Origin: Microbacterium enclense
GTDB taxonomy: Bacteria > Actinomycetota > Actinomycetes > Actinomycetales > Microbacteriaceae
Length of the DNA stretch: 64,000 nucleotides
Assembly: GCF_001456955.1 (NCBI RefSeq)
Contig: NZ_KQ758471.1
Location: forward strand, 100,576 to 164,575
Reading direction: 5' to 3'
Each line of letters opens with the position of its first letter. The stretch's first letter is position 1. Positions 43,601 to 51,882 of this stretch are shown in pieces. The position numbers were made by a program, and so were the translations under genes. The notes under the pieces are model-generated. The model was given only the letters and a program-made list of their open reading frames with translations, searched no databases and was not told the origin of the DNA.

Positions 43601-43653
43601 TCGCGGATGAAGCGTTCGATGCGCATCTCGATGAGCGCGGTGCGATCGTGCAT
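40627..43653 (-). CDS. GH38 alpha-mannosidase
   Basis: A 1008-residue cytosolic glycoside hydrolase. The N-terminal catalytic domain shows HAIGH-type zinc motifs: HAVGHAHIDSAWLWPVRE (His/Asp zinc ligands), WVESDTNMVGGEA, the nucleophile Asp in WLPDSFGYSGALPQIMK, and the late His pair in HFPPVDKYN. The C-terminal beta domains include VNAAPHGRAG-type AP...G loop and ALAEGSRTVRLSLDVDW. It hydrolyses non-reducing alpha-mannosyl residues. It is last in a binding-protein/permease/permease operon, consistent with cleavage of imported mannosides. ATG at 43653 has AAGGAA 7 nt upstream; the frame continues upstream but overlaps the permease end. Confidence 0.95.
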   Translation of the reverse strand: MHDRTALIEMRIERFIRERLAPAVYRTRHPLDISAWEAPGEPVTFGEAQDADYRPFAIGTPWGRAWGTTWFAVAGEIPADWRDAAGALPEGTVAELVIDLGFTAGQSGFQCEALVWNRQGAPIKGVSPFNNATPAAIDADGRVDVLVEAASNPDVGSLFTFEPTPVGDPATAGDAPLYVLRDMSIGLRDLAVWDLLQDFRLLHGLIAELDATSARRATLLEAMDAAIDAVDPHDVAGSAQAGRDVLAPLMAAPAASSAHVLHAVGHAHIDSAWLWPVRETARKVSRTFSNVLSLMDEDPEFVFASSSAQQFAWMKEHYPALWERLKARVAEGRFVPVGGMWVESDTNMVGGEAMARQFVEGKTFFLDEFGIDTEEVWLPDSFGYSGALPQIMKAAGARWFLTQKISWNETNRIPHHTFRWEGIDGSRIFTHFPPVDKYNSEVTAADLAHAERNFSDKGRARTSLLPYGFGDGGGGPTREMTATIARTHSLEGAPVVKHSTPRDFFETAEAEYADPAVWAGELYLEFHRGTYTSQLRTKQGNRRSEHLLREAELWAATATVRTGAEYPADTFQRLWRLVLLQQFHDILPGTSIAWVHRDAERNYEAIAAELEQVIEASLRALVGTGERAVVANAAPHGRAGAPALAIAPAAASGDVTPRAEGDGWVLDNGIVRAEVDGRGLITSLVDLASGREAVPAGQVAGQFEIFRDTPTQWDAWDIDETYRRHATALEAADRVVLDGDAIVVERTVGDSTIAQRIALAEGSRTVRLSLDVDWHEQQKLLKLRVPVDVHTDRAASEIQFGHIVRPTHTNTSWDSARFETAAHRWVRVAETGFGVAVTNDSTYGHDITRHERAAGGTYSLVRLSIIRSAMFPDPGQDQGAHHLEVGIVVGAEVVDAVAEGYRTNLPERVVTDAAEESVEPLVAIDQPGVVVEAIKLAQDGSGDVIVRLYEALGQRAHACLRAGFDLTGVAETDLLEREVDAAAVSTVSGGAVELDLRPFQLVTLRLTR

Positions 43654-43690
43654 GAAGGGTTCCTTGCTGGGGGGAGCTGGCGAGAGGGGA

Positions 43691-44605
43691 TCAGCCCTTG
43701 ACGGCGCCGGCGAGTGCCGACGGGCCACCGAGGCCGCGCTGCACGAGCACGTACAGGCCGAGGACGGGCAGGGAGTAGACGATCGAGTACGCGGCGAGCT
43801 GGCCGTAGGCCACGGCGCCGAAAGACCCGAAGAAGTTGAAGATGCTCACGGCCGCCGGCTGGTAGTCGGGGCTGAGCAGCAGCACGAAGGGCACGAAGAA
43901 GTTCCCCCACGCCTGGATGAACGTGAAGATGAACACGACCGCGATGCCGGGCCGCATGAGCGGGAGCACGATCTGCACGAGGGTGCGCATGGAGCCGGCG
44001 CCGTCCATCCAGGCCGCGTGCTCGAGCTCGACGGGCACGCCGTCCATGAAGTTCTTCATCATCCAGATCGCGATCGGCAGCGCGCTCGCGGTGAGGAAGA
44101 GGATGGTGCCGCCGACGGAGTCGATGAGGTTCAGCTGCACGAACAGGCTGTAGACCGGCACCATGATCGCGGTGATCGGCAGGCACGTGCCGAACAGCAC
44201 GGCGTACAGGAAGGGCTTGCCCACGCGCATCTTGTAGCGCGAGAGCGGATACGCGGCGAGCGAGGCGAGCACGACGGTCGCGACGGCGGTGCCGCCGGCG
44301 AGCAGCACGCTGTTCCACAGCGGCAGGAACAGCAGGTCGGGCTTCATGACGGCCGCGAAGTTGTCGAGGGTGACGACCTCGGGCATCTTGATCGCCAGCG
44401 TCGGCTGCGCGTCGAGCGACGCCGTGACGAGCCAGATCAGCGGCACCACGAACAGGATGCCGATGACGATCAGCAGCGTGTTGCTCAGCACCCGCAGGGC
44501 GCGGGTGCGCGGCGATGACAGCGAGGCCTTGGTGCGCTTGGCCGGGCGCGCGGCGGAACGGGCGCGGGAGCCGGTGACCTCGGGGAGGGTCGTGGTGGCG
44601 CTCAT
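43691..44605 (-). CDS. Carbohydrate ABC permease 2 (MalG-like, CUT1)
   Basis: A 304-residue inner-membrane permease with six helices. The EAA loop reads VPVELEHAAWMDGAGSMRTLVQIVLPLMRPG; the conserved Gly of EAA-x3-G is in MDGAG. LIWLVTASLD is the typical MalG opening. The cytosolic N terminus is Arg/Ala-rich. ATG at 44605 overlaps by 4 bp (ATGA) the stop of a 21-codon ORF made by a tandem duplication of the junction with permease 1, so coupling passes through that ORF. No ATPase gene is in the operon; a shared MsiK-type ATPase elsewhere is expected. Confidence 0.93.
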   Translation of the reverse strand: MSATTTLPEVTGSRARSAARPAKRTKASLSSPRTRALRVLSNTLLIVIGILFVVPLIWLVTASLDAQPTLAIKMPEVVTLDNFAAVMKPDLLFLPLWNSVLLAGGTAVATVVLASLAAYPLSRYKMRVGKPFLYAVLFGTCLPITAIMVPVYSLFVQLNLIDSVGGTILFLTASALPIAIWMMKNFMDGVPVELEHAAWMDGAGSMRTLVQIVLPLMRPGIAVVFIFTFIQAWGNFFVPFVLLLSPDYQPAAVSIFNFFGSFGAVAYGQLAAYSIVYSLPVLGLYVLVQRGLGGPSALAGAVKG

Positions 44606-44714
44606 GACGAGACCTCCTCGTGGGTGCGGACGGAGAAGAAGGAGGACACACCTGTGATGGCACTCACGACGACACCTCCTCGCGCAGGGCGCGGACGTAG
44701 AAGAAGGAGAACAC
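44591..44714. repeat. Tandem duplication at the permease junction
   Basis: Two units of about 60 bp, offset by 65 bp (first unit from 44714, second from 44649 on the minus strand), each contain the 3' end of permease 1 and the start of the next gene. The copies are roughly 80 percent identical and differ by a 3-bp gap. Confidence 0.8.
44602..44667 (-). CDS. 21-codon coupling ORF in a duplicated permease junction
   Basis: Reads MSAITGVSSFFSVRTHEEVSS. It starts at a GTG overlapping the stop of permease 1 (GTGA) and stops in the ATGA shared with permease 2. Its C-terminal half copies the end of permease 1 (FSFFYVRALREEVSS), while its start copies permease 2 (MSAxT). Whether the peptide is stable is unknown; keeping ribosomes coupled is the likelier function. 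Confidence 0.55.
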   Translation of the reverse strand: MSAITGVSSFFSVRTHEEVSS

Positions 44715-45596
44715 CGCACCGATGAGCAGCATGATCGTGGCGATGGCCGTGCCGTAGCCCAGCTCGCCGAACTTCAGACCCTGCTGGTAGGCGAGGATCG
44801 GCAGCGTGGTGCTCGCGGTGCCCGGGCCGCCGCCGGTCATGACGAAGATCAGCGTGAAGACCGACAGGGTCTGCAGCGTCACGATCATCGAGTTGGTGCC
44901 GATGGTGGAGCGGATCATCGGGATGGTGATGAAGAAGAGGCGCTTGATGCCGCTGGCACCGTCGACCTCGGCGGCCTCGGTGATCTCGGGCGGCACGTCG
45001 GCGAGGGCCGCGGAGTAGACCATCATCGAGAACGCCGTTCCGCGCCAGATGTTGGCGAGGATGACCATCAGCACGGGCATCGTGAACAGCCAGCTCACCG
45101 GCTCCGCACCGAAGAGGGCGAGGATGGCGTTGAGCGTGCCGTTGTCGCGGAAGAAGGCGTAGGCGGCGAACGCGGCGACGATCTCGGGGAGCACCCACGC
45201 CGTGACGACGATGGTGCCGACGACGGCGGTGACGACGCGGTTGCCCGAGCGCATCATGAGTGCGAGGACGAGACCGAGCACGTTCTGCCCGATCACGGCG
45301 GAGAAGAACACGAACACGATCGTGTTGATGACCGAGACGGGGAAGTCGGCGGCCTTGAACAGCTGGGTGTAGTTGTCGAAGCCGATGAACTCGCTCGCGA
45401 CGGCGGTCGAGCCCGACAGCGTCGCGTTCGTGAGAGAGCCCCACAGCGACACGAGGATCGGGCCGAGCAGGAACACGGCCAGCAGCAGGGCTGCCGGCAG
45501 GAGGGGGAGCGCCCGGGCTGACGACCGGAGGCCGCGCGTCTTCGCGCGCGACCCCCGGCCGGTTCCGGTCGCCCCGGGGGAAGCCAGGGCGGTCAT
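44664..45596 (-). CDS. Carbohydrate ABC permease 1 (MalF-like, CUT1)
   Basis: A 310-residue permease with six helices. LPLLPAALLLAVFLLGPILVSLW (in parts) opens helix 1, and the EAA loop is VPPEITEAAEVDGASGIKRLFFITIPMI. The first 27 residues are basic and cytosolic. It follows the binding-protein stop by 2 bp with AAGGG as SD. It would pair with permease 2 as a heterodimer. The last 15 residues are duplicated in the small ORF just downstream. Confidence 0.93.
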   Translation of the reverse strand: MTALASPGATGTGRGSRAKTRGLRSSARALPLLPAALLLAVFLLGPILVSLWGSLTNATLSGSTAVASEFIGFDNYTQLFKAADFPVSVINTIVFVFFSAVIGQNVLGLVLALMMRSGNRVVTAVVGTIVVTAWVLPEIVAAFAAYAFFRDNGTLNAILALFGAEPVSWLFTMPVLMVILANIWRGTAFSMMVYSAALADVPPEITEAAEVDGASGIKRLFFITIPMIRSTIGTNSMIVTLQTLSVFTLIFVMTGGGPGTASTTLPILAYQQGLKFGELGYGTAIATIMLLIGAVFSFFYVRALREEVSS

Positions 45597-45598
45597 GA

Positions 45599-46957
45599 TC
45601 AGCCCTTCTGGGTGTTCTCTTCGCCCACGATGCCGATGACGGCCTGGTCGTAGGCGGCGGCCGCGTCGGAGACGCTGGACTGGCCGGTCATGACGGCTTC
45701 CATGGCGACCTGGATCTGGTTCGAGATCTTGTCGTAGTCCTCGGTCGCGGGGCGGAAGTGCGTGGTGTCGACGAAGCTCGAGAAGGTCGCGAAGCTCGGG
45801 TTGGCGTCGAGGTACTCGCTCGACTTCGCGACGTCGGCGCGTACCGCGATCTGGCTGTTGTCGATGCTGAAAGCGGTGGCGTTGTCCTTGTCGACGGCGG
45901 TGGAAAGGAAGTCCCATGCGGCGTCGGCGTTCTTGGTGTTCTTGCCGATGGCGAGGGTCCAGCCGCCCGACATGCTGGTCGCGCCCGGGGCCTGGCCGTC
46001 CTGCGTGGGCATGGCGGCGATGCCGAGGGTGTCGTTCCACTCGGCCCACGGGGCGGAGCCGCCGTCGACCCACGCGGCCGACTGCCACGAGCCGTCGAGC
46101 GCCATGGCGAGCTTGCCGGAGGGCAGCCAGTCGGCGGTCACGCTGGTGAAGATGTTGGGGTCGAGCGCCTGCTGCAGCGAGGGTCCGAGGCCGCCCTGGT
46201 AGACGTCGGAGACGAACTGCAGCGAGTCCTTGAAGCCCTGGCTGCCCACGACCCACTTCTTGCTTTCGGTGTCGTAGAGGGTGTCTTCGGTGCCGTAGAG
46301 CAGCATTTCGAGGCCCTGCATGGAGGCGGCCTCACCGGCGGCCTTGCCGGAGTAGATGTTGAAGGGGATGACGTCGGGGGTCGACGCCTTGACCTTCTCG
46401 GCGGCCGACAGCACGTCGTCCCAGGTCTTCGGCTGCCACGGCACGGAGATGCCGGCATTGGCGAAGATCTCCTTGTTGTACCAGAGGCCGCGCGTGTCGG
46501 TTCCCAGCGAGACGCCGTAGGTCTTGCCGTCGGCACCGAGGCCGGCCTGCTTGGCACCCTCGGCGAACTGCGACCAGTCGTCCCACTTCGCGAGGTAGTC
46601 GTCGAGGGGCAGGAGGTAGCCGGCGGCCGCGTCGGACTGGATCTTGAAGGTGTCTTCGTACTGGACGTCGGGAGCGGTGCTCGCCGACTTGTTCATCAGC
46701 GCGAGCTTCGTGTAGTAGTCGGCGCCCTCGGCCTGGATCGGGACGAGCTCGACGGTCATGCCCTCGTGCGCGGCCTCGTACTGCTTCTTGGCGTTCTCCA
46801 TGAGCGTCTGCATCGCGTTGAACGTCGCCGTGGTCTGGTACGCCACGCGGATGGTCTTTCCGTCGCCCGCATCGGCGCTGCCACCGGAGCAGCCGGCCAG
46901 AGCCACGGTCAGGGCGGTGGCGGTCAGAAGACCGGTCGCCATCGTCAGTTTCTTCAT
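45599..46957 (-). CDS. Carbohydrate-binding lipoprotein (CUT1, mannoside system)
   Basis: A 452-residue extracellular solute-binding lipoprotein, type 1 family. The signal peptide ends in the lipobox ALAGC (Cys23). The body shows IRVAYQTTATFNAMQ, YTKLALMNKSASTAPDVQYEDTF (split), GLWYNKEIFANAGI, WLPSGKLAMALDGSW and SMSGGWTLAIGKNTKN, which are the standard blocks of sugar-binding proteins. It heads the operon ending in a GH38 mannosidase, so alpha-mannosides or oligomannose fragments are the likely ligands. A strong promoter lies at 47002-47030, and the divergent-side regulator is the adjacent ROK protein. Confidence 0.93.
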   Translation of the reverse strand: MKKLTMATGLLTATALTVALAGCSGGSADAGDGKTIRVAYQTTATFNAMQTLMENAKKQYEAAHEGMTVELVPIQAEGADYYTKLALMNKSASTAPDVQYEDTFKIQSDAAAGYLLPLDDYLAKWDDWSQFAEGAKQAGLGADGKTYGVSLGTDTRGLWYNKEIFANAGISVPWQPKTWDDVLSAAEKVKASTPDVIPFNIYSGKAAGEAASMQGLEMLLYGTEDTLYDTESKKWVVGSQGFKDSLQFVSDVYQGGLGPSLQQALDPNIFTSVTADWLPSGKLAMALDGSWQSAAWVDGGSAPWAEWNDTLGIAAMPTQDGQAPGATSMSGGWTLAIGKNTKNADAAWDFLSTAVDKDNATAFSIDNSQIAVRADVAKSSEYLDANPSFATFSSFVDTTHFRPATEDYDKISNQIQVAMEAVMTGQSSVSDAAAAYDQAVIGIVGEENTQKG

Positions 46958-47001
46958 GGAAGCTCCCTTGCTCGGGTGGAGACACCTCGTCGCCAGGAAC
47001 T

Positions 47002-47030
47002 TTTATAAATCAAATGGACTAACTCGGCAA
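47002..47030 (-). promoter_or_regulatory. Promoter of the mannoside operon
   Basis: On the minus strand TTGCCG and TATAAA are separated by 17 bp, inside the most AT-rich patch of the region (TTTTATAAATCAAATGGACT). This is the clearest sigma-70-like promoter in the window, about 45 bp before the binding-protein ATG. ROK regulators often bind such AT-rich sites. Confidence 0.75.
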
Positions 47031-47094
47031 GTCGCGCAGGCCGGCTATCGGTAACGATCCAGACACGGGCCGCTATGAGCCGCGGAAAATCGCC

Positions 47095-48300
47095 TCAGAG
47101 GGCGATCATCATGCGAGCTGGTCGCGCCGCGAACGCCCCGTCGAGCATCAGGCAGGCGGCTCCGACGGCGGCGACGTCGAGTCCGACCAGCGAGCGCCGC
47201 ACGGCGATCGCTCGGGTGGACGTCGACACCGGGTCGGTGGCGACCCGCTCCGCCACGGTGTCGCCCAGGACCACGGCGAGGCGTTCCCAGACGGGGCCGC
47301 CCAGCACCACCTCGTCGACGTCGAGCAGGTTGTTGGTCACCACGAGGGCGCGAGCGATCCGCTCCCCCGCCCGCTCCAGCACGCCGACGGCTCGCGACTG
47401 CCCGTGACGCGCGTCGTCCACGAGCCGGTCGAGGTCGGGACGCGTGTCGCCCGTGGCGGCCGCGTCGTACCCCGCCTCGGCCAGCAGCACCCGCGGCTCG
47501 ATCGACACCCCCAGGCAGCCCCGGGAGCCGCACTCGCAGACAGGCCCATCGGGGTCGACCACGACGTGCGCGATACCACCGGCGTTGCCGGTGCGCCCGC
47601 GCACCGGTGCGCCCGCGATCGCCACGCCGAGACCGACACCGGCGCCGTAGTACAGGAACATCGCGTCCGTGAGGGCATCGGAGCGGTCGAACCACATCTC
47701 GCCGACCATCGCCGCGGTCACGTCCTTCTCGACGATGACCGGAAGACCCGTCGCCGCCCCGAGGTCTTCGCGCACGTTGACGTTGTGCCACTGCGGCAGC
47801 AGCGGCGGATCGAGCAGCCGACCGCCGCGCGCATCGAACGGCCCGGGCGCGGCGACGCCTACGCCGAGGACGAGCTCGCGCGGGATGCCGGCGCGCGCCA
47901 CGATGGCGTCGACGGCCGCGGCCACGGCACCCACCAGCTCCGCCGCGGAGGCGTGCGGGGTGCGCGGGATCTCGTCGTGCACGATGACCTCGCCCGCCAT
48001 GTCGACCACGACGATCGTGTCGACGACGGGGTCGAGGTGAACGCCGACGGCGAAGCGGGAGCGGGGCTCGAGCTTCAGCAGCGTGCGGGGCTTGCCGGGG
48101 CCGGAGATGACCTTGCCCGCCTCGGCGATGAGCCCCTCGTCGGCGAGGCGTCGCGTGACGTTGCTGAGCGTCTGCGCGCTGAGACCCGTGCGGGCCGAGA
48201 GCTCGACGCGGCTGAGGCCCTCGGGGGAACGCCGGATGAGGTCGAGCACCAGCGTCTGGTTGTACTCCCCGACCGCGGGCAGGTTGGATCCCGTACGCAT
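47095..48300 (-). CDS. ROK-family transcriptional regulator
   Basis: A 401-residue NagC/XylR-type regulator. The N-terminal winged HTH reads LVLDLIRRSPEGLSRVELSARTGLSAQTLSNVTRRL (about 17-52). The ROK domain follows with the zinc-binding CECGSRGCLG and GNAGGIAHVVVDP. The sugar-kinase ATP motif is degenerate, as in regulators. It lies immediately upstream of the mannoside ABC operon in the same orientation, with about 137 bp between that contain the AT-rich promoter, so it likely represses that operon until a sugar binds. Confidence 0.9.
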   Translation of the reverse strand: MRTGSNLPAVGEYNQTLVLDLIRRSPEGLSRVELSARTGLSAQTLSNVTRRLADEGLIAEAGKVISGPGKPRTLLKLEPRSRFAVGVHLDPVVDTIVVVDMAGEVIVHDEIPRTPHASAAELVGAVAAAVDAIVARAGIPRELVLGVGVAAPGPFDARGGRLLDPPLLPQWHNVNVREDLGAATGLPVIVEKDVTAAMVGEMWFDRSDALTDAMFLYYGAGVGLGVAIAGAPVRGRTGNAGGIAHVVVDPDGPVCECGSRGCLGVSIEPRVLLAEAGYDAAATGDTRPDLDRLVDDARHGQSRAVGVLERAGERIARALVVTNNLLDVDEVVLGGPVWERLAVVLGDTVAERVATDPVSTSTRAIAVRRSLVGLDVAAVGAACLMLDGAFAARPARMMIAL

Positions 48301-48476
48301 GGCCCCCGCCTTCGTTCGCCGGTCCGCGGCGCGGCCCTCGCTTTCAGAGTACGCCCGCCGCACGCGGTGCCCGGGCCGCGCAGGCGCGTGCACGGCCGGG
48401 CAGCGGGTGCCGGCGCCCGCGACGCACACGTGCGCCGCAGGGGCACCGGCACCCGTGGTTGCAGCGGACAGCGAGC

Positions 48477-49409
48477 TCAGGACTGCAGCGCGAGGGCGGC
48501 CGCGCCCAGCAGCGGTCCGTCGCCGTCGAGGCCCGAGCCGACGATGCGGCACCGCTTCGCGTAGGTGTGCAGCGCCGCCGTTTGCGCGGCCTCCCGCACC
48601 TGGTCGATGTAGTCGGGCGCCACGTGCGAGAAGCCGCCCGCGATGGCGACGGCCTCGAGGTCGCACAGGGTCGCCGCGGCGGCGATGGCCTGCCCCACCG
48701 CGCTTGCCGAACGGCGGACCGCCGCGATCGCGATCTCGTCGCCGGCCGCGTGCGAGGCGGCGAGGTCGAGACCGGTCTCGCCCACCCAGCCCTGCGCCTG
48801 GGCCCAGGCGACGGTTCCGGGGCCGGCCGCGACCGCTTCGAGGGTGGATGCCACGACCTCGTCGCCCTCGATCGTGCGCACGAACGTCTGGCCGAGGTGT
48901 CCCGCGTTGCCGCTGGCGCCCGTCACGGGGCGACCGCCCAGCACGAATCCGCCGCCGACGCCGGTGGACACGACGATCGCCATCGCGTCGTCGGCCCCCA
49001 CCAGGGCGCCCCGCCAGTGCTCGGCGAGCGCGATGCACGTGCCATCGAGGGCGAGGTGGATCGGGCCGTCGACCAGGCCGCCGAGCACGTCGTCGATCGA
49101 CAGTCCCGCGGCCAGCGGCAGGTTCAGCGGCGAGACCGAGCGCGACGGCAGGTCGACCGGACCCGCACTACCGACGCCGATGGCCCCGACGCGCGCATCG
49201 GGTGCGGCCGCGAGGGCCGCCTCGGCGGCGTCGCGCACGTTGCGGGCGATCTCGGCGCGGTCGGCCGCACGCCCGGTCGTGCGGCGCGAGACGCTCTCGC
49301 GGACGACCTCCCCGTCGATCGACACGACGGCCGCATCGACCTTCGTGCCGCCGATGTCGACGGCGAGCACGTGGGTGTAGGCGGGCAGGGACGGGGTGGC
49401 ATCGGGCAT
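48477..49409 (-). CDS. ROK-family sugar kinase
   Basis: A 310-residue kinase without an HTH. LAVDIGGTKVDAAVV is the ATP phosphate-1 motif, LALDGTCIALAEHWRGA carries the catalytic region, STGVGGGFVLGG phosphate 2, and TGASGNAGHLGQTFV the ROK signature. The zinc-binding Cys cluster of typical glucokinases is missing; the segment after GHLGQ reads TFVRTIEGDEVVAST instead. Mannose, N-acetylmannosamine or glucose may be the substrate; with the adjacent mannosidase operon, mannose is plausible. ATG at 49409 follows GAGGAG by 9 nt. TAGGAT (minus strand, about 49447-49442) may be its -10. Confidence 0.88.
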   Translation of the reverse strand: MPDATPSLPAYTHVLAVDIGGTKVDAAVVSIDGEVVRESVSRRTTGRAADRAEIARNVRDAAEAALAAAPDARVGAIGVGSAGPVDLPSRSVSPLNLPLAAGLSIDDVLGGLVDGPIHLALDGTCIALAEHWRGALVGADDAMAIVVSTGVGGGFVLGGRPVTGASGNAGHLGQTFVRTIEGDEVVASTLEAVAAGPGTVAWAQAQGWVGETGLDLAASHAAGDEIAIAAVRRSASAVGQAIAAAATLCDLEAVAIAGGFSHVAPDYIDQVREAAQTAALHTYAKRCRIVGSGLDGDGPLLGAAALALQS

Positions 49410-49582
49410 GCGCGGGCTCCTCGGGTGGACCAACGCTCCCCGATCCTAGGGGCCGGCGCATCGGCCGAGTGATCCCTGTGGGCCGGTGCAATCCCGACCT
49501 CCGCCGTCCTGGCGCGGGTTACGATCAGGTCACGGCGGCGATGATGCGCCCCGCCGCCCCACCCCGCGACACAAGGGATGCC

Positions 49583-50629
49583 ATGGACGAGACGGTCACG
49601 ACCGAGGCGGCGTCACGGCTGCGTCGAAGCGAATCCGCCCCCGCCCGAGGGGTGCTCGACGCCCCGCTCGACGCGGACGCGTTCGCCCGGCTGACCGGGA
49701 AGATCCTGGCATCCGTCGGGCGCGTGATCGACGGCAAGCCGCATGCGGTACGCAGCGCCCTCATCGCCCTGCTCGCCGAGGGTCATCTGCTCATCGAGGA
49801 CGTGCCGGGGGTGGGCAAGACGATGCTCGCGCGTGCGCTCGCGGCCACCATTGACGCCGACGTGCGTCGCATCCAATTCACTCCCGATCTGCTGCCGGGC
49901 GACATCACGGGCGTGTCGGTCTTCAACCCCGTACAGCGGCAGTTCGAGTTCACGCCGGGTGCGGTGTTCGCGCACATCGTCATCGCCGACGAGATCAACC
50001 GTTCCTCCCCCAAGACGCAGTCCTCGCTGCTGGAGGCGATGGAGGAGCGCCAGGTCACCGTCGACGGGCGCACCCACGTGCTGCCCTCGCCGTTCCTCGT
50101 CGTGGCGACGCAGAACCCGTTCGAGATGGAGGGCACGTACGCCCTCCCCGAGGCCCAACGCGACCGCTTCCTGCTACGCATCTCGATGGGGTATCCGGAT
50201 GCCGCGGCCGAAGCGCTCATGCTCCGCCAGCGCGACGCGGTGAATCCGCTCGACACGCTCTCGCCGGTCGTGACCGCGCGGGAGGTCACCGCGATGATCG
50301 CCTGGGCCCGCGGGGTTCACGTCGCGCCCGCGCTCGAGGAGTACGTCGTCGCCCTGGCGCAGGCCACGCGCAGCCACCCCGACATCCGCCTGGGCGCGAG
50401 CCCGCGCGCGACGTTGCAGCTCGTGCGCGCCGCCAAGGTGCGCGCCGCTCTCGACGCCCGCTCGTACGTCATCCCCGACGACATCACCGAACTGCTGTCG
50501 CCGGTGTTCGCCCACCGCCTCATCGCGAACCGCTCGGCCGCGGGTGGGCGGGCCGGAGCCGCCGTCGTCGGCGAGGCGCTCGAGCGCATCGCGGCGAGCG
50601 TGCGGGTGCCCCTCGCGCCGCGTCCGTGA
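49583..50629 (+). CDS. MoxR-family AAA+ ATPase
   Basis: A 348-residue ATPase that helps assemble or activate protein complexes. EDVPGVGKTMLARALA is Walker A, HIVIADEINRSSPKTQSSLLEAMEERQV Walker B and the following sensor region, VVATQNPFEMEGTYALPEAQRDRFLL sensor 1 and the arginine finger. ATG at 49583 has AAGGGA upstream; the open frame extends far upstream but is a composition artefact crossing the divergent ROK kinase. It begins the conserved MoxR-DUF58-transglutaminase operon; the next gene overlaps its stop by GTGA. Confidence 0.94.
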   Translation: MDETVTTEAASRLRRSESAPARGVLDAPLDADAFARLTGKILASVGRVIDGKPHAVRSALIALLAEGHLLIEDVPGVGKTMLARALAATIDADVRRIQFTPDLLPGDITGVSVFNPVQRQFEFTPGAVFAHIVIADEINRSSPKTQSSLLEAMEERQVTVDGRTHVLPSPFLVVATQNPFEMEGTYALPEAQRDRFLLRISMGYPDAAAEALMLRQRDAVNPLDTLSPVVTAREVTAMIAWARGVHVAPALEEYVVALAQATRSHPDIRLGASPRATLQLVRAAKVRAALDARSYVIPDDITELLSPVFAHRLIANRSAAGGRAGAAVVGEALERIAASVRVPLAPRP

Positions 50630-51882
50630 GGTCGCTCGTGCGGCGCTGGTGGCCCTTCACCCTCCGGGGGACGGGCGCGCTGCTGCTCGCCGTCGGCGCG
50701 TTCGTCATCGCCGAGCGCGCCGGCATCCCGGAGCTGTTGTACTTCGCGACGCTGCTGGCCGCGCTCTTGGCCGCGTCGGCGATCGCGCTGCTGCTCACCC
50801 GGGGCGCGGGCACCGTCTCGCGGGTCGTCTCGCCCGACGTCCCCGAGGTCGGCGGGACGGCCTCGGTGCTCGTGCGCGCGGGCCTGCGCAGCGCCCTGCC
50901 GAGCGGTCCCGGCCGGTGGGTAGACGCTCTTCCGTCGGGCCTCTCGGGCCGTGCCGAGGGGGCGTCACCGGCAACCGGCTCCACCCTGTCGGGGACGGGC
51001 GGCGCCGTGCAGGTGCGCTACGACGTGGTCGGCGTATCGCGCGGCATCCATTCTCTGGGGCCGTTCGAGGTGACCACGACCGATCCCTTCGGGCTGTTGC
51101 GGCGGCGCCTGGCGTTGGGGCGGACGACCCCCGTCACCGTGGCCCCGGCCATCGTCGACCTCGCCGTGCTGCCCCCCGCCTCGGGCGACGCGGGCGGCAG
51201 CCGTCAGACGACGACGCTGCAGCTCGGGCAGGGCGCCGACAACCTCGTCGCGCGGCCCTACGCCCCGGGCGATTCGATGCGGCGCATCCACTGGCGGGCC
51301 ACCGCCCACCGCGACACCCTCATGGTGCGCCAGGAGGAGCAGGAGTCCAGCCCCGCCGCCACCGTCGTGCTCGACCGCGCGCTCTCGCGCTGGTCGCCGC
51401 TGGCCGCCCACGCCCCCGGCAGCGACGCGGGGTTCGAGACGGCCGTCACGGCGTGCGTCTCCGCGGTCGCCCGTCTCGTGCACGAGGGCTACACCGTCGA
51501 CGTCGTCGACAGCGACGGAACGCTGCTGATCGACCCGGTCGAGGGCGGCGACGACGGCGAGGCGCGAGCCGCCGCGGCCGGTTTCGCCACCCTGCGCGCC
51601 CGGGCCGACGATCCCGCACGGCGGGTGGTGCCGGCATCCGCCGCCGCCCTCGCCGGGCCCGTGGTCGTGGTCACGGGCGCGCTCGACCCCGACGACCGGG
51701 CCGCGCTGGGCGGCGTGGCCCACCACTCCGCACTTCCCGTGCTGCTCGTCGTCAGCGAGCACGCCGACCTCTCGCGTCTGCGCGCCGGGGGCTGGCGCGC
51801 CGCGGTCCTGCGCCCCGGCGCCGACGTGGCCGCGGCGTGGGACGAGGCCATGGACGAGGGGTACGGCCGTGTCGGCCGCTGA
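50626..51882 (+). CDS. DUF58-domain membrane protein
   Basis: A 418-residue protein with two N-terminal helices (GTGALLLAVGAFVIAERAG, LLYFATLLAALLAASAIALLL). A beta domain follows, then the DUF58 signature GADNLVARPYAPGDSMRRIHWRATAHRDTLMVRQ (about 205-238). The C-terminal part has a von Willebrand-A-like fold in this family. Such proteins accompany MoxR ATPases as chaperone substrates or partners. GTG at 50626 overlaps the moxR stop, and the transglutaminase gene starts 14 bp inside its 3' end. Confidence 0.92.
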   Translation: MRSLVRRWWPFTLRGTGALLLAVGAFVIAERAGIPELLYFATLLAALLAASAIALLLTRGAGTVSRVVSPDVPEVGGTASVLVRAGLRSALPSGPGRWVDALPSGLSGRAEGASPATGSTLSGTGGAVQVRYDVVGVSRGIHSLGPFEVTTTDPFGLLRRRLALGRTTPVTVAPAIVDLAVLPPASGDAGGSRQTTTLQLGQGADNLVARPYAPGDSMRRIHWRATAHRDTLMVRQEEQESSPAATVVLDRALSRWSPLAAHAPGSDAGFETAVTACVSAVARLVHEGYTVDVVDSDGTLLIDPVEGGDDGEARAAAAGFATLRARADDPARRVVPASAAALAGPVVVVTGALDPDDRAALGGVAHHSALPVLLVVSEHADLSRLRAGGWRAAVLRPGADVAAAWDEAMDEGYGRVGR

